From: Tamarix chinensis
Taxonomy: Eukaryota; Streptophyta; Magnoliopsida; Caryophyllales; Tamaricaceae
DNA length: 64,000 bases
Direction of reading: 5' to 3'
NCBI GenBank assembly: GCA_030549775.1
Contig: CM060174.1
Location: 40,529,086-40,593,085, forward strand
Part shown: positions 1 to 13,065 of the stretch, in pieces
Layout of the letters: every line of letters begins with the position of its first letter
Numbering within the stretch: position 1 is the stretch's first letter
Translations under genes and position numbers: made by a program
The notes under the pieces: generated by a model
The model's database searches: none
What the model was told of the DNA's origin: nothing
The model's input: only the letters and a program-made list of their open reading frames with translations

Positions 1-125
1 TAGGAGTGATAATGTTCTCTAAGACTAATCTTCATCTAAGTTACCATAAGTTGAGGATAGTGGAGTAGCAAAAGAAGGAATTTCAGACGAGGTATGGCCA
101 TTAAGAGTTTACTTTAATGCCTTTC
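1..125 (+). pseudogene. Ty3/gypsy reverse transcriptase, first fragment
   Basis: Degenerate reverse transcriptase of a Ty3/gypsy polyprotein, running in from outside the window. Visible motifs are FSKTNLHLSYHKLRI and, after a frame change, FQTRYGH followed by a stop and then EFTLMPF. These match the block that precedes the polymerase active site in chromovirus-type RTs. The reading is cut at base 125 by a solo LTR and resumes at 4727. Across the 5-bp duplication CTTTC the protein rejoins as MPFRLTNAPATF, which fixes both the reading frame and the insertion point. The fragment contains a stop and a frameshift and is dead. Confidence 0.85.
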
Positions 126-404
126 TATAATACTCCAAAATTACAAAACCTAGAATTTAATGATTATCCATTATTTGGGTTAATTTAATTATTTTGCAGA
201 CTTTTGAATTATAAAAATAGATATGATTATTTAGTATATTAAAATAAATAGTTTGTTATTTTATCATACTCTTTTTATTTAAATAATTTTCCAAATATAT
301 ACTAAAATTATATTATTAAGTTAATACCTTATATTTTAAATAAATTAATTTACTAAAATAATTTCTCCAACTAAATAATTTCTAACCCAAATTCTTTTTT
401 TTTT

Positions 405-1610
405 AATTATTTTATATTTCTTTTCCCCTTTCTCTTTTTCCTTTTTTTTCTTTCTTCCTTGGGCCTACTGGCCTACTTCTCCTCCTTTCTCCCCTACTGG
501 GTCATTGGCCTTCTCCTCCTCCTCGTCCATCTAGCGCCCTCCTTCCCTTTATTCTTTCCTTTCTTCCCCTTAGTTGGGTCAGCCCAACCTTCTTCTTTCT
601 GTCCTTCTTCTCCCTCGTGTGTAAGCCAACCTACCTCATCTTTCTCCCTTACCTTCCCTCCCAACCTCCCCTCTCTTCTTCTTCTTCCTTCTCCCTCCCC
701 TATGCGCCAAGGCAAGCCCCCCATGCCTACACCTAATCCCCCTATAACTCTTCCCCCTACACCTACTATTATAGCTTCCCCTCTTCCTCTCTCTCCCATC
801 CCTTTCCTTTCCATTTTAAGCCAAACACCCTATGCATAGCTTCTTACGTGCCTTCCCCTTCCCTTTATTCTCCCTCTCCCTGCTACCCTTCACACCCCAA
901 CCTGCAGCCATACACCCACACCTAACCTAACCATTTGTGCCCTCCTTTCCCTCTTCCTTTTCTTCTCCTTATTTCCTTCTTCTTTGCCCTATCTCCTCCC
1001 CCCTCTTGATCTTTTCCTTCTCTATTACCGAGCCTCTTTTTCTCCCTTCTTCCCTTCATATTCTCCTCCTCTGTTTTGCTTAACTCCCTCAACCACCATC
1101 TCCGCCTACCAACTAACCACCACACCAACTCCCTAGACTTTCCTACCTCCTTCCTGCACCACCCAATAGCCACCACTAGCCCCTACAGCCCACTTTTCAA
1201 CTTCATTTTCTTTTCATCTCCTTCTTAACCCCCACCTTGTGCCGCCATCTCCCCTCTCCCTCCATTACCCAAGCCACCCCTCAACCACCAAAATCCTCCT
1301 CTACCACCTCCCTACCTTAGCCTACGGAGATCCACCCTACAACCCCTTTATTTCTCCTCTTCTTTTTCCTACCTCCTTCTTCTTCCCCCTTCCTTCACAC
1401 TTCCTTTCTAGCCATGTCATCATTATCTCCACTACCTTGAGTTGTCACTCTCTAACCCCCAACAACAACCTACACCCTACCACCCTTCTAGCACCCAACA
1501 ACTACACCAACTCTCCTCCATAGGCCACCACCCGAGCCTCCCTTTTCCATCATCGTCCACATCCCTTCTAAAATTATTTTCCCCTCTCTCCTTTTGTGCA
1601 TGTAACTCAC
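405..1610 (+). repeat. Pyrimidine-rich tract in solo LTR 1
   Basis: About 1.2 kb of C/T-rich sequence poor in G. It yields long open frames rich in Pro, Ser and Leu only because purine-poor DNA lacks stop codons. The other long LTRs carry a comparable tract in the same orientation relative to the LTR (18.2-19.3 kb, 51.45-52.7 kb, and as purine-rich sequence at 12.6-13.06 kb on the inverted copy). Confidence 0.85.
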
Positions 1611-2269
1611 GGTGCCATGCAGTGTGAGATTTACTACATATTTTAAATTTACTTAGCCAAATCTTTGAGGTATAATATAGTTAGTATTAGTATGTATTTA
1701 ATAAGATTTTGATAAAAATCCATTATTTTAATTTTCTACTACTTATATGCTAATTTAGATATTATCTCTAGGTACAAATTTTACTATTTAAAGCTTAAAC
1801 TTTCTAACTAGGGTACCAATAAAGTATAGTTATTGCTAGAAATAAGGTAACCATTATACCCTACTAAAATGTGTGGATATACCTATGCTAGCACATTAAA
1901 GTTTTGGAATATGTTTGTGTGCATATTATGTGATGTTAAGCATATCATGATTTGTAATGTATGTTGGAAGTTGGAATGAAAAGCATGATATATCATGAAA
2001 TGTGTCATGTGTAGAAATGGTGGTTAAGAAAGGGGCCTTGGTGTTAATAGTGATAATAGATATATGTATATGTCAAGATAAGTAAATATGGCCATTTGTA
2101 GTGGGGATAATGTTAATATGAGCCATAGGGGCATTTTAGTAATTTTACTTACACATAGGGGGTGGCCTAAATAAGTGTGCATGGTAGGTGACAATGGCTA
2201 TTAATGATAAATAATAATCGTTGGTAGTGTTACATGATGCATGTGGACCATAGGTGATAATATTTTATG

Positions 2270-2620
2270 TGTTAGGGGTATCTTAGTAATTTTTCATGAG
2301 AAAGTGATAATTTAGTAATTTAATAACTAAGAGGGTATTTTGATAATTTGGCATAAAATGGTTAATTTGGTAATTTACTAAATATAAGAGGTATTTTGGT
2401 AATTATATAAGGATGAAAGGTAATTTGGTAATTTAACAAGTATGAAGGGTAACTTGGTAATTTAATAAGAATGAAAGGATACTTCTAGTAATTATACAAG
2501 CATAAGGGGTAATTCGGTAATTTGGCAAGTAAAAGGGGGCATTTTAGTAGATAGGAAAACAAGAGGGCTAAATTAGTAATTTTATAAGTAAGGAGGGGTA
2601 AATTGGTAAATTGAATATAA
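2270..2620 (+). repeat. Minisatellite of ~28-bp TAATTTGGTAATTT units
   Basis: Degenerate tandem units built on GGGTAATTTGGTAATTTA with spacers such as ACAAGTATGAA. About twelve units can be followed. The same type of array occupies 53,310-54,180 in solo LTR 4, and a related CATAAATTAGATTCTCCCA array lies at 9.86-10.78 kb in inverted solo LTR 2. Confidence 0.8.
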
Positions 2621-3599
2621 CATGGCAATTGATCTAATGAACCTTCCTAATAAGTCATAAGGGATATTAAATAACAGAATAAGGATTTATGGCCTTAGTA
2701 TCACTTATTTAAGTGTAATCGGGTATATTATAAGGATGAGGGTATTTTAGTAGATTGGTATGTATCATAAGGATAATGCATGGTATGAGATTGAATGGAT
2801 TACTAGGGGTGTGGTATGATGTTAATTTTATAATCATATAAGAGGTGCCTTAATTGTTAATTATACATGGAAATGTATACTGGATGTGCTACAAGTACAT
2901 GTTAGGGTTTATTTGTTCAATGATCCTTTAGTATAGAGTACTTGATTCCATGACTAGTGGCATAATTATGATATGATAACCTATTATGGCAAGTGAATAA
3001 ATGAAAATAAATTATGTGATGAAAATTAATGATAAGAGGAAGCCTTAGCCTTAGGTACATTTTGGTCATTTTGACCTAAGGTACCTAAGTATAAGAATTG
3101 GAACCTAAGTTGGCCTTAATGGACTATTTAAGCTAACATGGATAATATTACTCATAATGATAAAAACAAATAAAAGTGAATAAGTATGTGATTATTGTGG
3201 TCACCTTAAGACACTAATAATTAAAGTGGAAGGCCTTGAGATCAAAAATGGTAGCTCTTCAAAGGTTACTACACTTAAGATGTGGTTTAGCTCATGATTA
3301 TTCTAGATTTTTCTAGTGTGCCTTAATGCCCTAACCAGGCCTTACATCTTACTCTATTTAGTTCTACGAACCTATTTAGGATGAATGCATGCTTATAGAT
3401 TGGGCGTCCTTGTTAGTAGAGTACTATGTGTTCTCATGCACCAATGTGACCAGGGTATCTTTGCATCCAAAGATTGATGTTTAGAGGGTACTTTGTTACT
3501 TATATGTGCTAGTATGAATGATTTACCTTTGTGTATCCGGGTCGTGATCTCCCCTTCGAGTTAAATAAATGGATTTATTGTGTTTATTAAAAATAATAA

Positions 3600-3990
3600 A
3601 TATTTAAAGTAGAAGATTATTGAGCCAGGCCCAAACTAGTGAGAATAGTGGCTAAGAGCATTTTACCTTGGAGGCTTATCTATCGTCAAATAATAGTGGT
3701 CAGGTGCATTTTACCCTAGAGTTACATTTTTGATCCACTGGCTATAATAGTGGGGGATCTCAAGCTCAATAACCAAACCTTAGATGATAATAAATCATGG
3801 GAAAGATATTAATCATTTATTGTAGAGTACCATGTACGTTGAGGCTAGACCGATCCACTAAAGAGAATAGTGGCTTAGGGCATTTTACCCTAGAGACCAA
3901 TCCAAGGGCAAATAATAGTGACTAGGAGCGTTCTTCCCTAAAGTGTATTTTTGATCCACCAGCCATGATAGTGGGGTTCTCATACTGACA
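3600..3990 (+). repeat. Conserved tandem motif array in LTR 1
   Basis: Repeated motif of the form GATCCACnGGCTATAATAGTGGGG alternating with AATAGTGGCnAGGnGCATTTTACCCT. Five or six degenerate copies are visible, the last ending ~740 bp before the LTR 3' end. The same arrangement recurs in the three other long LTRs. Confidence 0.8.
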
Positions 3991-4726
3991 TGAATATAAT
4001 TTGAGAGATGATTATGAATAATATTTAATCAATGGCTTAAGACCATATAATGTTGATTGCACCATTATGATCTATTGTTATAGTATAAATGTGGCCTTGG
4101 TGCCTACCTCTCATCTTGAGTGCTAGAAATGCTAAGTAAACCATGATTATGATATATGATTTTTGCGGTACGAGTCCATCCTATGTTATTATGTTTAATT
4201 CTATGCTTTGTGGATGTTATTATTCTTATGATTGTATTTGTATGATATGTTGCATGTGGGTCTTATCTTTTAGTTTTGTATAAAGGGTTACTTAGTACCG
4301 TAGTGCTAAAGAATTTTATTTGTGGGCCCCTACATATTTAATGGGTAGTTTTCCTAGCAGGTTACCCACAAGTGTTATTCAAGTTCTTATTGGATGCGAG
4401 TAAGGATTATGCGGGAAGCTTTCTAAATTTATATTTTAAGCTTCCATATTTCCTTGTGTAATGAATTTATTTTCTATAACCACTAATAGTGGATTTTAAT
4501 CTTATAATATAAATTAACGCGCTACTCTGATTTAGTTTTACAACTTGGTTTTGTGTAAAATGTGTTATATTCCTTTTTAAACCTTAACACTTGGTATTGG
4601 AACAATAGAAGGAAACTAGTCTAGTACCAAATGTGGCTGTAGCATCCTTAAAATTCACTATATTTGCTTCTACTTAACTTTTAATAAAATTAATTTATTT
4701 TAGTAGTGAATTTTGGGGGTGTTATA

Positions 4727-7130
4727 CTTTCAGACTCACTAATGCACCTGCAACATTCGTGTCTCTCATGAAACAAATCTTCCAACAGTTTTTGGATCAT
4801 TTTTTCATGGTTTTCATTAACAAAATCCTCATCTACTCTAGTGATTGATAGAAGCATGAACAATATCTAAGAGAAACCTTGATGTTGTTAAGAGCACACT
4901 AGTTGTATGCTTAGATTTTGAAGTGGATTTTTTTGTTGGATCAAGTGGTTTTCCATGGATATGTGATTTCCAAGGATGGTGTGGTAGTGGACCCATCTAA
5001 GGTTTGAGCAGTTTTTAAGTGGCCACCACCAACTTCTGTTAACGAAGTGTGTAGTTTTCTAGAATTGAGCGGTTACTACTATAGATTTGTCATATAATTC
5101 TCCAATATAGCTCATCCATTAAATAATTTCTAAGAAGGCTACACATTTCCAGTAGGATGACCATTGTAGCAAAGTCTTCAAAGAGTTGAAGAGACGTTGG
5201 ACTTTAGCTCCAATGCTTATGTCGCTGAGTGGATCGGATGGTTTTGGAGTGTATAGAGACACAACTAAGAATGGTTTAGGTTGCATGTTGATGCAACATG
5301 GGAGAGTAGTGGAGTAAGTTTCTCAACAAATAAAGTAACATGTGCATAGCTACCCAATTCATGGTTTAGAGCTTGCTACAAGGGTATTTGCTTTGAAGAT
5401 TTGGAGCCAGTGCCTCTATATTTTTTGGTGCATGTTTTATAATGAGCACAAGAGCCTCAAGTATATTTTTATCCAATGGGATTTGAATTTGAGATAGTGC
5501 CGATGGTTGGAATTGGTTAAGGATTATCATTTGGAATTAACCTACCATGAGGTTAAAGATAATGTAGTGGTAGATGCTATGAGCTTGAAAATCTTGCATT
5601 CCTTGAGTATAATTGTGTTAAGAGCTCAAGAAGATAAAGTTTATCACCACTGTTAGTATAGAGGCTAGGATTAATACACTTACCATTACACCTTTGATCT
5701 TTAAGGAGATCCGATCTAGTCAACTTGGTGATGTTAAGCTTGAGAGGATAAAGTAGGATATTAAAAAAGGTAGAGCCAAAGGGTTTTAGCTCCACAAGGA
5801 CGGTAGTGTCAAATACAGTGGTAGGTATTTTTACCACTAGGATAAGTTGAGCTCAAGAGAAAATTCCTAGAGGAACGTCATTATACTCCTTATTCTATCC
5901 ATGAAGGAGGGGATAAGTTTTATAAAAATTTAAAGAAGGAAATATAGTGGCCCCATATAAAGCAAGAGGCTGCAAAGTTTATTGTTCGATATTTGACCTA
6001 TTAGAAGGTCAAGATTGAGCATAAGAGACCAACATGGTTAGTAAAACCAGTAGAAGTTCTAAAGTGGAAGTGGAAAAACATATATATATACTTTGTGGTG
6101 GGTCTTTCAAAAACCTATTGTGGGTTTAATTCCATCAGGGTTATAGATCATCTGACTAATTTGGTAGTGTTTATACCAATAAAGACAAAATGGAGCATGG
6201 AGTAGTTAGCCAGTGGTTATAGGAAGCATGTTGTTCAACTACATGGGGTCCATAGAGATATCATATCAAATTGAGAATTTTGATTCTTACCATAGTTTTG
6301 GTAAAAGTTGTAAGCTGCTTTTGGGAATCTATTAAAGATGAGTGCTACTTTTTACCCAACTATGGATAGTTAGACCGAGAAGACTATTCAAACCATATAG
6401 GATGTGCTTCGGGCATGAGTGTTGGATTTTGGGAAAATTAGGAAGATCACTTGGACTTGATCGAGTCCTCTTATAACAATATTTAACACCCAAGTATCAA
6501 GATGATACCTTTGAGGCCTTGTATAGGAGGAAATGTTTTAGTCCCTTATGTTACAACAATATTAGCGAGACGATTGTGTTAGGAATAACGATAATTAAAC
6601 AGGTGATGAGGTAGATTCAATTAATTCAAGACTGTATGAGAGTAGCCCATGACCTACAAAAGAACTACATAGAATTGAGAAGAAAAATCAATGACTATGA
6701 ATTTGATGATATAATCCTTTTAAGGGTCTCCCCCACTAAAGGGTAATGAGGTTTGGCAAAATAGGTAAGCTCAACCCGAGATACATAAGACCATACAAGA
6801 TCATAGATCAAGTTAGTGAGTTTACTTATCATTTAGACCTGCCTTTTCAATTATCACATGTGCACAATTTCTTTCACATTTTTCAATTGAGGAAGTACGT
6901 AGTAGATCTTTTTCACATCATCCAGCCAAAGTTGTTATAGCTTTATGGGTCTCTAACTTATGAAGAATGGCTAGTAAACATTTTCGACACAAAGACCTGA
7001 GTGACACGCTCAATTACTATTCCTCTAGTGAAGGTCCTTCGGTCATGGAACAGTGTCTAGGAGAATACATGGAAGGCCAAAGAAAAGATACAAGTGAAGA
7101 ACTCTAAATTTTTCCCTTAAGGTGTATATG
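4727..7130 (+). pseudogene. Ty3/gypsy pol remnant: RT, RNase H, integrase, chromodomain-like tail
   Basis: Continuation of the polyprotein begun at 1-125. Order: RT from FRLTNAPATF, with the active-site box reading FINKILIYSSD so that the catalytic Asp pair is Asn-Lys; RNase H (GFGVYRDTTKNGLGCMLMQ near 5,240-5,300; KSLKYIF near 5,450); integrase HHCC region at 5,870-6,030, where both cysteines of CxxC are tyrosines (RYLTY); integrase core from ~6,070, with the first catalytic Asp lost; the post-core block MRFGKIGKLNPRYIRPYKI (6,746-6,940); and a chromodomain-like tail to ~7,125. Many stops and frameshifts are present. It is a chromovirus-type element that can no longer move. Confidence 0.88.
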
Positions 7131-7199
7131 TGGTGTAACCCTTGTTTTAAGGGGGTTGTAACTCCTTTTGGTTTATTGAATGAAAAATGTGAATTGGTG

Positions 7200-8531
7200 T
7201 GAATTATATGATTAATATCTTATTAATGATTATTTTCATTCTTGTAATTTATTTTATATTAAATTTAGGGACCCCCACTATTCTTAACTGGTGGCATAGT
7301 TATTAATATACAACCCTAGGGAAAAATGCTCATGGTCACTATTATCATCCTATGGAACTGATAGGCATAACTAGTCATAACGCATGTGATGTTTCACTTT
7401 AAACGGTTACTAACGTATTCATGGTTGTTTTGATAGGTAAAAAATATAATTAAGGCAAGTAGAGCACCAATATATAGATAACAAGGTCATTATTAAAGGT
7501 TTAAGATCCTTATACTTTATTGGAAACTCTAATTTCACATTTTAGGTATAACGTATCCCCTATAGATCTTTTATCCACCAGATTTAGTATTTCCTCCTCT
7601 AATAATAATATTATTATTAACATAACCAAATTTTAAGGTCTAACTTTCACTTCTTATACATGCGATAATAATCCTATATTAAAAGTTACTATTTATAATG
7701 CTTATGAAACCCTAATTCCAATATTAAATCATAAAACTTTCCATAAGACTCATATAACTACCAAATTCAATATAAATTATTAAAATACCAATGATAACAA
7801 TATATCCAAAATTCATAGTCTAACTTTAATGTTATGTTGTTTTCTCATTTTGTGTAACTTATTCCGCTAGAGATTATCCAAAAATTTTATATGATTCTAA
7901 TTATCATATTTTAAATTATCTAATACTTTAAAATAGAAATTTCGTATTAAACTAATAATGACCAAAATGCCCTTACATGTAACCAAAGTCCTTTATCTCC
8001 TAAAAACCTTATATATATTCAGTATCATTATTTCCAAATCCTCCATTTATCATCATAATCCTTAATATAATTATTTCCCACTTATCATACCTTATTAAAT
8101 CCATATTACAACTATATACCACACCAAGGATTTTCCAAAGAGCATATTATTGTAACAATATCACATAATTCTCAACGTATTTTTCCATCACATAACATAA
8201 TATTCTCATATCATAGCATTAAGAATCATACATTTAACTACATAATAATAATAATAACATGGCATTAAACATAATCATATATAACACTTATCATAAAAAC
8301 CCTAGGCTATGAGTAGTATGCTTGAAGAAAGATGCTCTAATCTTTAAGTATGCTTATCTTATCCCGCCTCCCCTAGAACTTCAAGTAAATCACCTAAGAA
8401 AAAATTAGCCAAGCACCACTATCATGTAATGATATATTTAAGGAAAATATAAAGTAAATGGGAGTGGAAGAAAGGGGAAAACTAAACTAAGGCTTGAAGG
8501 AAGTCTCAGTAAAAAAATTGGTGCAACAAGG
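7200..8531 (-). mobile_element. Inner part of a minus-strand gypsy 3' LTR
   Basis: AT-rich, non-coding. It contains an inverted copy of the long-LTR array motif (CCCCACTATTCTTAACTGGTGG, 7,270-7,292). It abuts solo LTR 2, and the sequence resumes beyond that insertion at 13,504. The left limit is uncertain because it merges with the end of the + strand gypsy at ~7,130-7,200. The canonical LTR end was not found, so the LTR is probably truncated here. Confidence 0.55.
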
Positions 8532-8630
8532 TGTAACACCCCAAAATTCACTACTTTTTTTTTTTGAAAACGGAAGCAATTAAGATAGAAACACTTAAAA
8601 CCTGTGAATCCTGGGAATGTTACCGCCACA

Positions 8631-8679
8631 CTTAGTACCAGACCGGTTCTCTCCGACCGTTCCAGTACCAAGTGCTAAG
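8631..8679 (-). other. LTR-end hairpin in solo LTR 2
   Basis: Inverted repeat CTTAGTAC (8,631-8,638) / GTGCTAAG (8,672-8,679), about 100 bp inside the LTR 3' end. Counterpart of the hairpin at 56,039-56,087 in solo LTR 4. Confidence 0.65.
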
Positions 8680-9193
8680 GCTAAAGAAAAGATTTACGTT
8701 AAATTCAAATTAACAATTCATAAAAGAATTCAAAAGATCATACAACAAAATCAGAGTACGCATAAACGTTTATTAACACTTGTAACTTCCAAATAGAAAT
8801 AAGTTTAAACAAGATAGAACCCGATGGGTCAAATTTCGGATTGCCTACTCACTCAAGTCAGGCCTGCCACCCCCAAACAGTCTCTGATCTTAAACCTGCA
8901 CAAGCGGTCTGCTCCCCACCATCGGTGGATCATCACAGGACCCATCAACCAAGGTAGTATCAGTACGGGTCCAGTACTGAGTAAGGTGACTTGATCACTA
9001 AGGCCAACACATAGTTGTACAATAATGCAGAAATAATAATAATGCATAAGACCAATATGATCACATAAATACACACGACCATCCAAGTAGAGTACAAGGC
9101 CCGATTCTAGTCCAGATTAATCATTTCATTAATCTCTTATCAGAGTTCATTTCACAACATACTTTTTATCAAGTCCATACGAGTACGGGAACC

Positions 9194-9530
9194 CCACTAT
9201 TTTAGCCGGTGGATCGGTCGCAAGGGTAACATACCCTGCCACTATTTTAGCCGGTGGATCGGTCGCGAGGGTAACATACCCTGCCACTATTATAGCCGGT
9301 GGATCGGTCTGGCCCCTTCTTGCACGGTGTTCCACTGTAAGTAATTAGTATCTTTCCCATGTCTTAGCAACTGTAGGTTTGATTTTGTTGAGCTCGGAAT
9401 CCCCCACTATTATTGCCGGTGGATCGGTCGCGAGGGTACATGCCCTGCCACTATTATAGCCGGTGGATCGGTCGCGAGGGAAATATTCCCTGCCACTATT
9501 ATGCCGGTGGATCGGTCTGGGCCCGGCTCA
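9194..9530 (-). repeat. 45-bp tandem motif array with internal hairpins, LTR 2
   Basis: Units start at 9,194, 9,239 and 9,284 (exact 45-bp period) and again at 9,404, 9,448 and 9,493. Each unit has CCACTATTATAGCCGGTGG then ATCGGTCGCGAGGG and its complement CCCTG. The inner palindrome is AGGGTA-ACA-TACCCT in two units and AGGGAA-ATA-TTCCCT in another, so both arms change together. Confidence 0.88.
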
Positions 9531-9859
9531 ACATCTTTCACTTTACGTGATTAATGTCTTAAGTATCTTATTCAAAGGCTTTCACCAAACATGCATAAAT
9601 CACCACACATCACAATTACACTTTAATCACCATATACACATGATAACACCAAAAACCCTAATCAGCCACCATATACCTCAATTAACCACAACAAATCATA
9701 ATTCAGTCTCCTCCATACCCTTATAATGTCTTACGTATTATTTTTCACCCAAAACATTCAAACACCCAAATAACTCTTCTACTTCCTCCCTTACATCCCA
9801 AATCAACTTTTCACACGTAAATTTCACTTCCATGCAAACACTAATCTTTCCATGCAAAC

Positions 9860-10790
9860 CTTTGAACCGCTTTCATGCAAACCCTAAAATTCCACGTGAA
9901 ACCCTAAATTCAATCATGCAAACCTCAATACCACCATACAACCATCAATGTCACCATATAAATCCTAATACCACCATACAACTATAATTACCACCATACA
10001 AACCTTAATATCATCATACAAACCCTAATACCACCATACATCCATTAATACCACCAGGTAAACCCTAGATTCCGTCATACAAAACCATAAATTCAATCCA
10101 CCCAAAACCAACGATTCACCCATACCAAACCCTAAATTCAAACCATAAAGATTCTTCCATACCAAACCCTAAATCCAAGCCATAAAGATTCTTTCACATA
10201 AAATCATAAATTAGAATCTCCCAAGGAAAACTATAAATTGAATTCCCCTAAGCAAATCATAAATTAGATTCCCCCATATAATATCATAAATTACATTTTC
10301 CCAAATAACATCATGAATTAGATTCTCCCAAATAATTTATAAATTAACTCTCCCAATCAAATCATAACTTAAATTCTCCCATATAATATTATAAATTACA
10401 TTCTGCCAAATAACATCATAAACCAAATTCTCCCAAACAAATTATAAATTAACTCTCCCAACCAAATCATAACTTAAACTCTCCCATATAATATTATAAT
10501 TTACATTCTCCCAAATAACATCATAAACTAAATTCTCCCAAACAAACCATAATTTAATTCTCCCAATCAATCATAAATTAAATTCTCCCATATAATATCA
10601 TAAATTACCTTCTCCCAAATAACATCATAATTTAGATTATCCCAAACAAACCATAAATTCAATTCTCCCATATAACATCATAAATTAGATTCTCCCAATT
10701 AACATCATAAATTAGATTCTCCCAAACACACCATAAATTCGACTCTCCCACACATAAAATCATACATTAGATTATTCCTTACAAAAACCA
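9860..10790 (-). repeat. Minisatellite in solo LTR 2
   Basis: Irregular tandem array, first of CAAACCCTAATACCACCATA-type units (9.86-10.1 kb), then of CATAAATTAGATTCTCCCA units with a period near 28-30 bp (10.2-10.78 kb). On the LTR strand it reads GGGAGAATCTAATTTATG, related to the TAATTT arrays of LTRs 1 and 4. Confidence 0.8.
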
Positions 10791-11284
10791 TAAAACTTAG
10801 GTAAACTCACTTCCCTTAGTCAACTTCTTTTCCCCATCCTCCTTTTTCATCCTTCTTCTCACACAAACCACATCGACTTCCTCACATACACAACACATAT
10901 CATCATACATAATTAATACACATACCATGCACAACATACTTCAACTCCAAGTCATACCACATATAAAATATTTAATTATAATAAACATTAGATACATAAC
11001 ATGCGAAACACATAATAGACATAAGCACATAAAAGGCCTTAGCACTCCTTACCTAAAACGACATCGGTCTTGGAGCATGCTCCTATTCCACTCGAGGGAT
11101 TCGACTAGGTTCACATATTAAATAAAAGTATACTAGAATTAGGCTCCCTTATAAAATTTTATTATTCTCTAAATTATTCTAAGATTTTGTTTTTAATTAA
11201 AACAATACTACACAATAATTAATTATACAAAATATTACTTAAAATACAATAAATTATTGTTTTCATTCGAAAGGGTGGTGATAC

Positions 11285-11371
11285 AAGGGTTTCTACCCTT
11301 CACCAAAATAGTAATAATACAATAATAGTAATAATAGTAATAACAATAATAGTAATAATAGTAATAACAAT

Positions 11372-11405
<34 letters not shown>
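11285..11405 (-). repeat. (AAT)n microsatellite in LTR 2
   Basis: Imperfect AATAGTAAT units passing into a pure (AAT)n run, followed by a pure (AT)n run at 11,541-11,572. On the LTR strand this is (ATT)n downstream of the pyrimidine-rich tract, in the same order as in LTR 3 at 19.4 kb. Confidence 0.9.
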
Positions 11406-11531
11406 CATTATTAATAACACTTTTATTAGTAGAATATTAATATTAATAATACCAAAATTCTTAAAATTACAAGGTGGCTTTCAAAATCAACCCATTTAAT
11501 AATAACACTATTCAAAAATGTAATAATGATA

Positions 11532-11575
<44 letters not shown>

Positions 11576-12442
11576 AATTTAATAAAGATAATAATAATAA
11601 TAATAATAATATGATTAGAAAAAATGTTAATAATAGTTGTAAAAAGCAAATGTGCGAGACTTAGTTAAAATTTCAGGTTTATAGTCCTCCTGAAATAATT
11701 ACAATATTAACTAAATAATTACACTAATAATGATAATATTAATTATATTATTAATAATAACATTAATCATGTAATAATTACATTAAATAGGCAAAATTCG
11801 AGAATAATAATTTATCTTACTCCATAATACTCCCAGACCTGTCAACCAAATTTAGAAATTAAAATAAAGTTGATAACAACAATAATAATAATAATTAAAC
11901 TCGAATTAGCATTAAAAATTAGAATAAAAGCATAATAATTATCAATAAATCGAAAGTGAGTATTTAAAAGTTCTAGGGTTTCACCTTGAGTTGGAGGGTA
12001 TTGGTGGCACTGGCGGTGGTTCCCGGAGGTGGCCGGAAAAGTGATCTAAGAGGGCCAAAAATTAGGAAAATGGATAATGGAGAGGAAGAAAAATTAAAAT
12101 AATTATACGAGGCTGTAGAGAATAATTAGTAGGATTTCATGGTTGGTTTGGAAGGTGTTAGAAGCGGCGCATGTGGTGGTGGAAGGTGGTTCAACGTCTC
12201 GGGTGAAATTTTCTGGCGAGATGAGCAGCAAACTTTGCGTGGCCATGGCAGCTCATTCAAGAAGAATCGAAGGATTTGAAGGGCTTAGTTATCTAGAGGA
12301 AATTGCAGGGAAGAGATTGGTAGCAAGAGGAGGTGTTGAAGTTGGTCGGGGAAGGAGATAATGGCGTCTGATGGGGCGGTGGCTGGGCGATTCTGACTTA
12401 GGGTTTCGGAAGGAAGAAGTCTCGACCACACTCACAACCAGG

Positions 12443-12451
12443 CTATTTATA
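12443..12451 (-). promoter_or_regulatory. TATA box of LTR 2
   Basis: TATAAATAG on the minus strand about 1.05 kb into the LTR. LTR 3 has a matching TATAAATA at 18,735. Likely the retrotransposon promoter. Confidence 0.55.
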
Positions 12452-12599
12452 GATTTTAGATGGGTTATTAGGTTTTTGGGGGTCGCGTGGATGACATTTA
12501 TGGCTATGGTTTTGGCGGCCGATGACAGAAATCGACCGACCTAAGCTTGGGTCGGGGTCGAACCTTCGCGAAGCCAGAGAGAGAGAATGAGCGGGAGTT

Positions 12600-13065
12600 A
12601 GGGGTAATTGATTAAACCAAGCTCATGTGCGAGCCGAGAGGAAGAAAAATAGAGGTGACTCCGCCGGTAAAATTCGTCGTGGTCGGCGCCGCCATTTTCG
12701 GGCTGGGAGTTGCAGGTGCTCGACGTCGAACGGGACTGGGGAGGAAGAAGGAAGAAGGGGGGGCTTGGACCGGGCGGCCGAGAAAGAAAGAAGAGAAAAA
12801 GAAAGGAAGGAGACCGGGCGGTTCGGCGACGGAGGAGGAGGTATTAAATGGAACGCTGAGTTTAAGTTGGAAGATAAGTAAAACGCGGCGCGTCGATGGG
12901 CGGCAGAAGGAGGCAAAGTCGCGCGGGCGCGGGCTGGACCGAAGGAAAGAAAAGGACCAGACTGGGCCGCGACTGGCCCAGTTCGGGAGAAGAAGAAAAA
13001 AAAAAGAAAAAGAAAAGAGGAAGAAGAAGAAAAAGAAAAGGAAAAAGGAAAAAGGGAAAAATAAA
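12600..13065 (-). repeat. Purine-rich tract (pyrimidine-rich in LTR sense), LTR 2
   Basis: GC-rich then A/G-rich sequence. Overlapping open frames of Arg, Lys, Glu and Gly in it are compositional. It corresponds to the pyrimidine-rich tracts of the other long LTRs. Confidence 0.75.

Larger units (their letters stand above)
126..4726 (+). mobile_element. Solo LTR 1 of a long-LTR gypsy family (4.6 kb)
   Basis: A 4,601-bp solo LTR lies inside the gypsy RT, flanked by an exact 5-bp target duplication CTTTC (121-125 and 4727-4731). It starts TATAATACTCCAAAATTAC, where a decayed TG start is inferred from the other copies, and ends GAATTTTGGGGGTGTTATA. The end sequence is shared with the other long LTRs here (GGGGGTGTTACA in two of them). 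No primer-binding site or polypurine tract adjoins it, so recombination between two LTRs has removed the interior. In order it contains a pyrimidine-rich tract, a minisatellite, a tandem motif array and a degenerate hairpin near the 3' end. Confidence 0.9.

Noticed and set aside
459..1627. Several open frames on both strands
   Set aside because: Same cause: C/T-rich LTR sequence poor in stop codons.
9194..9530. CRISPR-like array
   Set aside because: Units are contiguous tandem repeats in a plant LTR, without unique spacers, and no cas genes are present.
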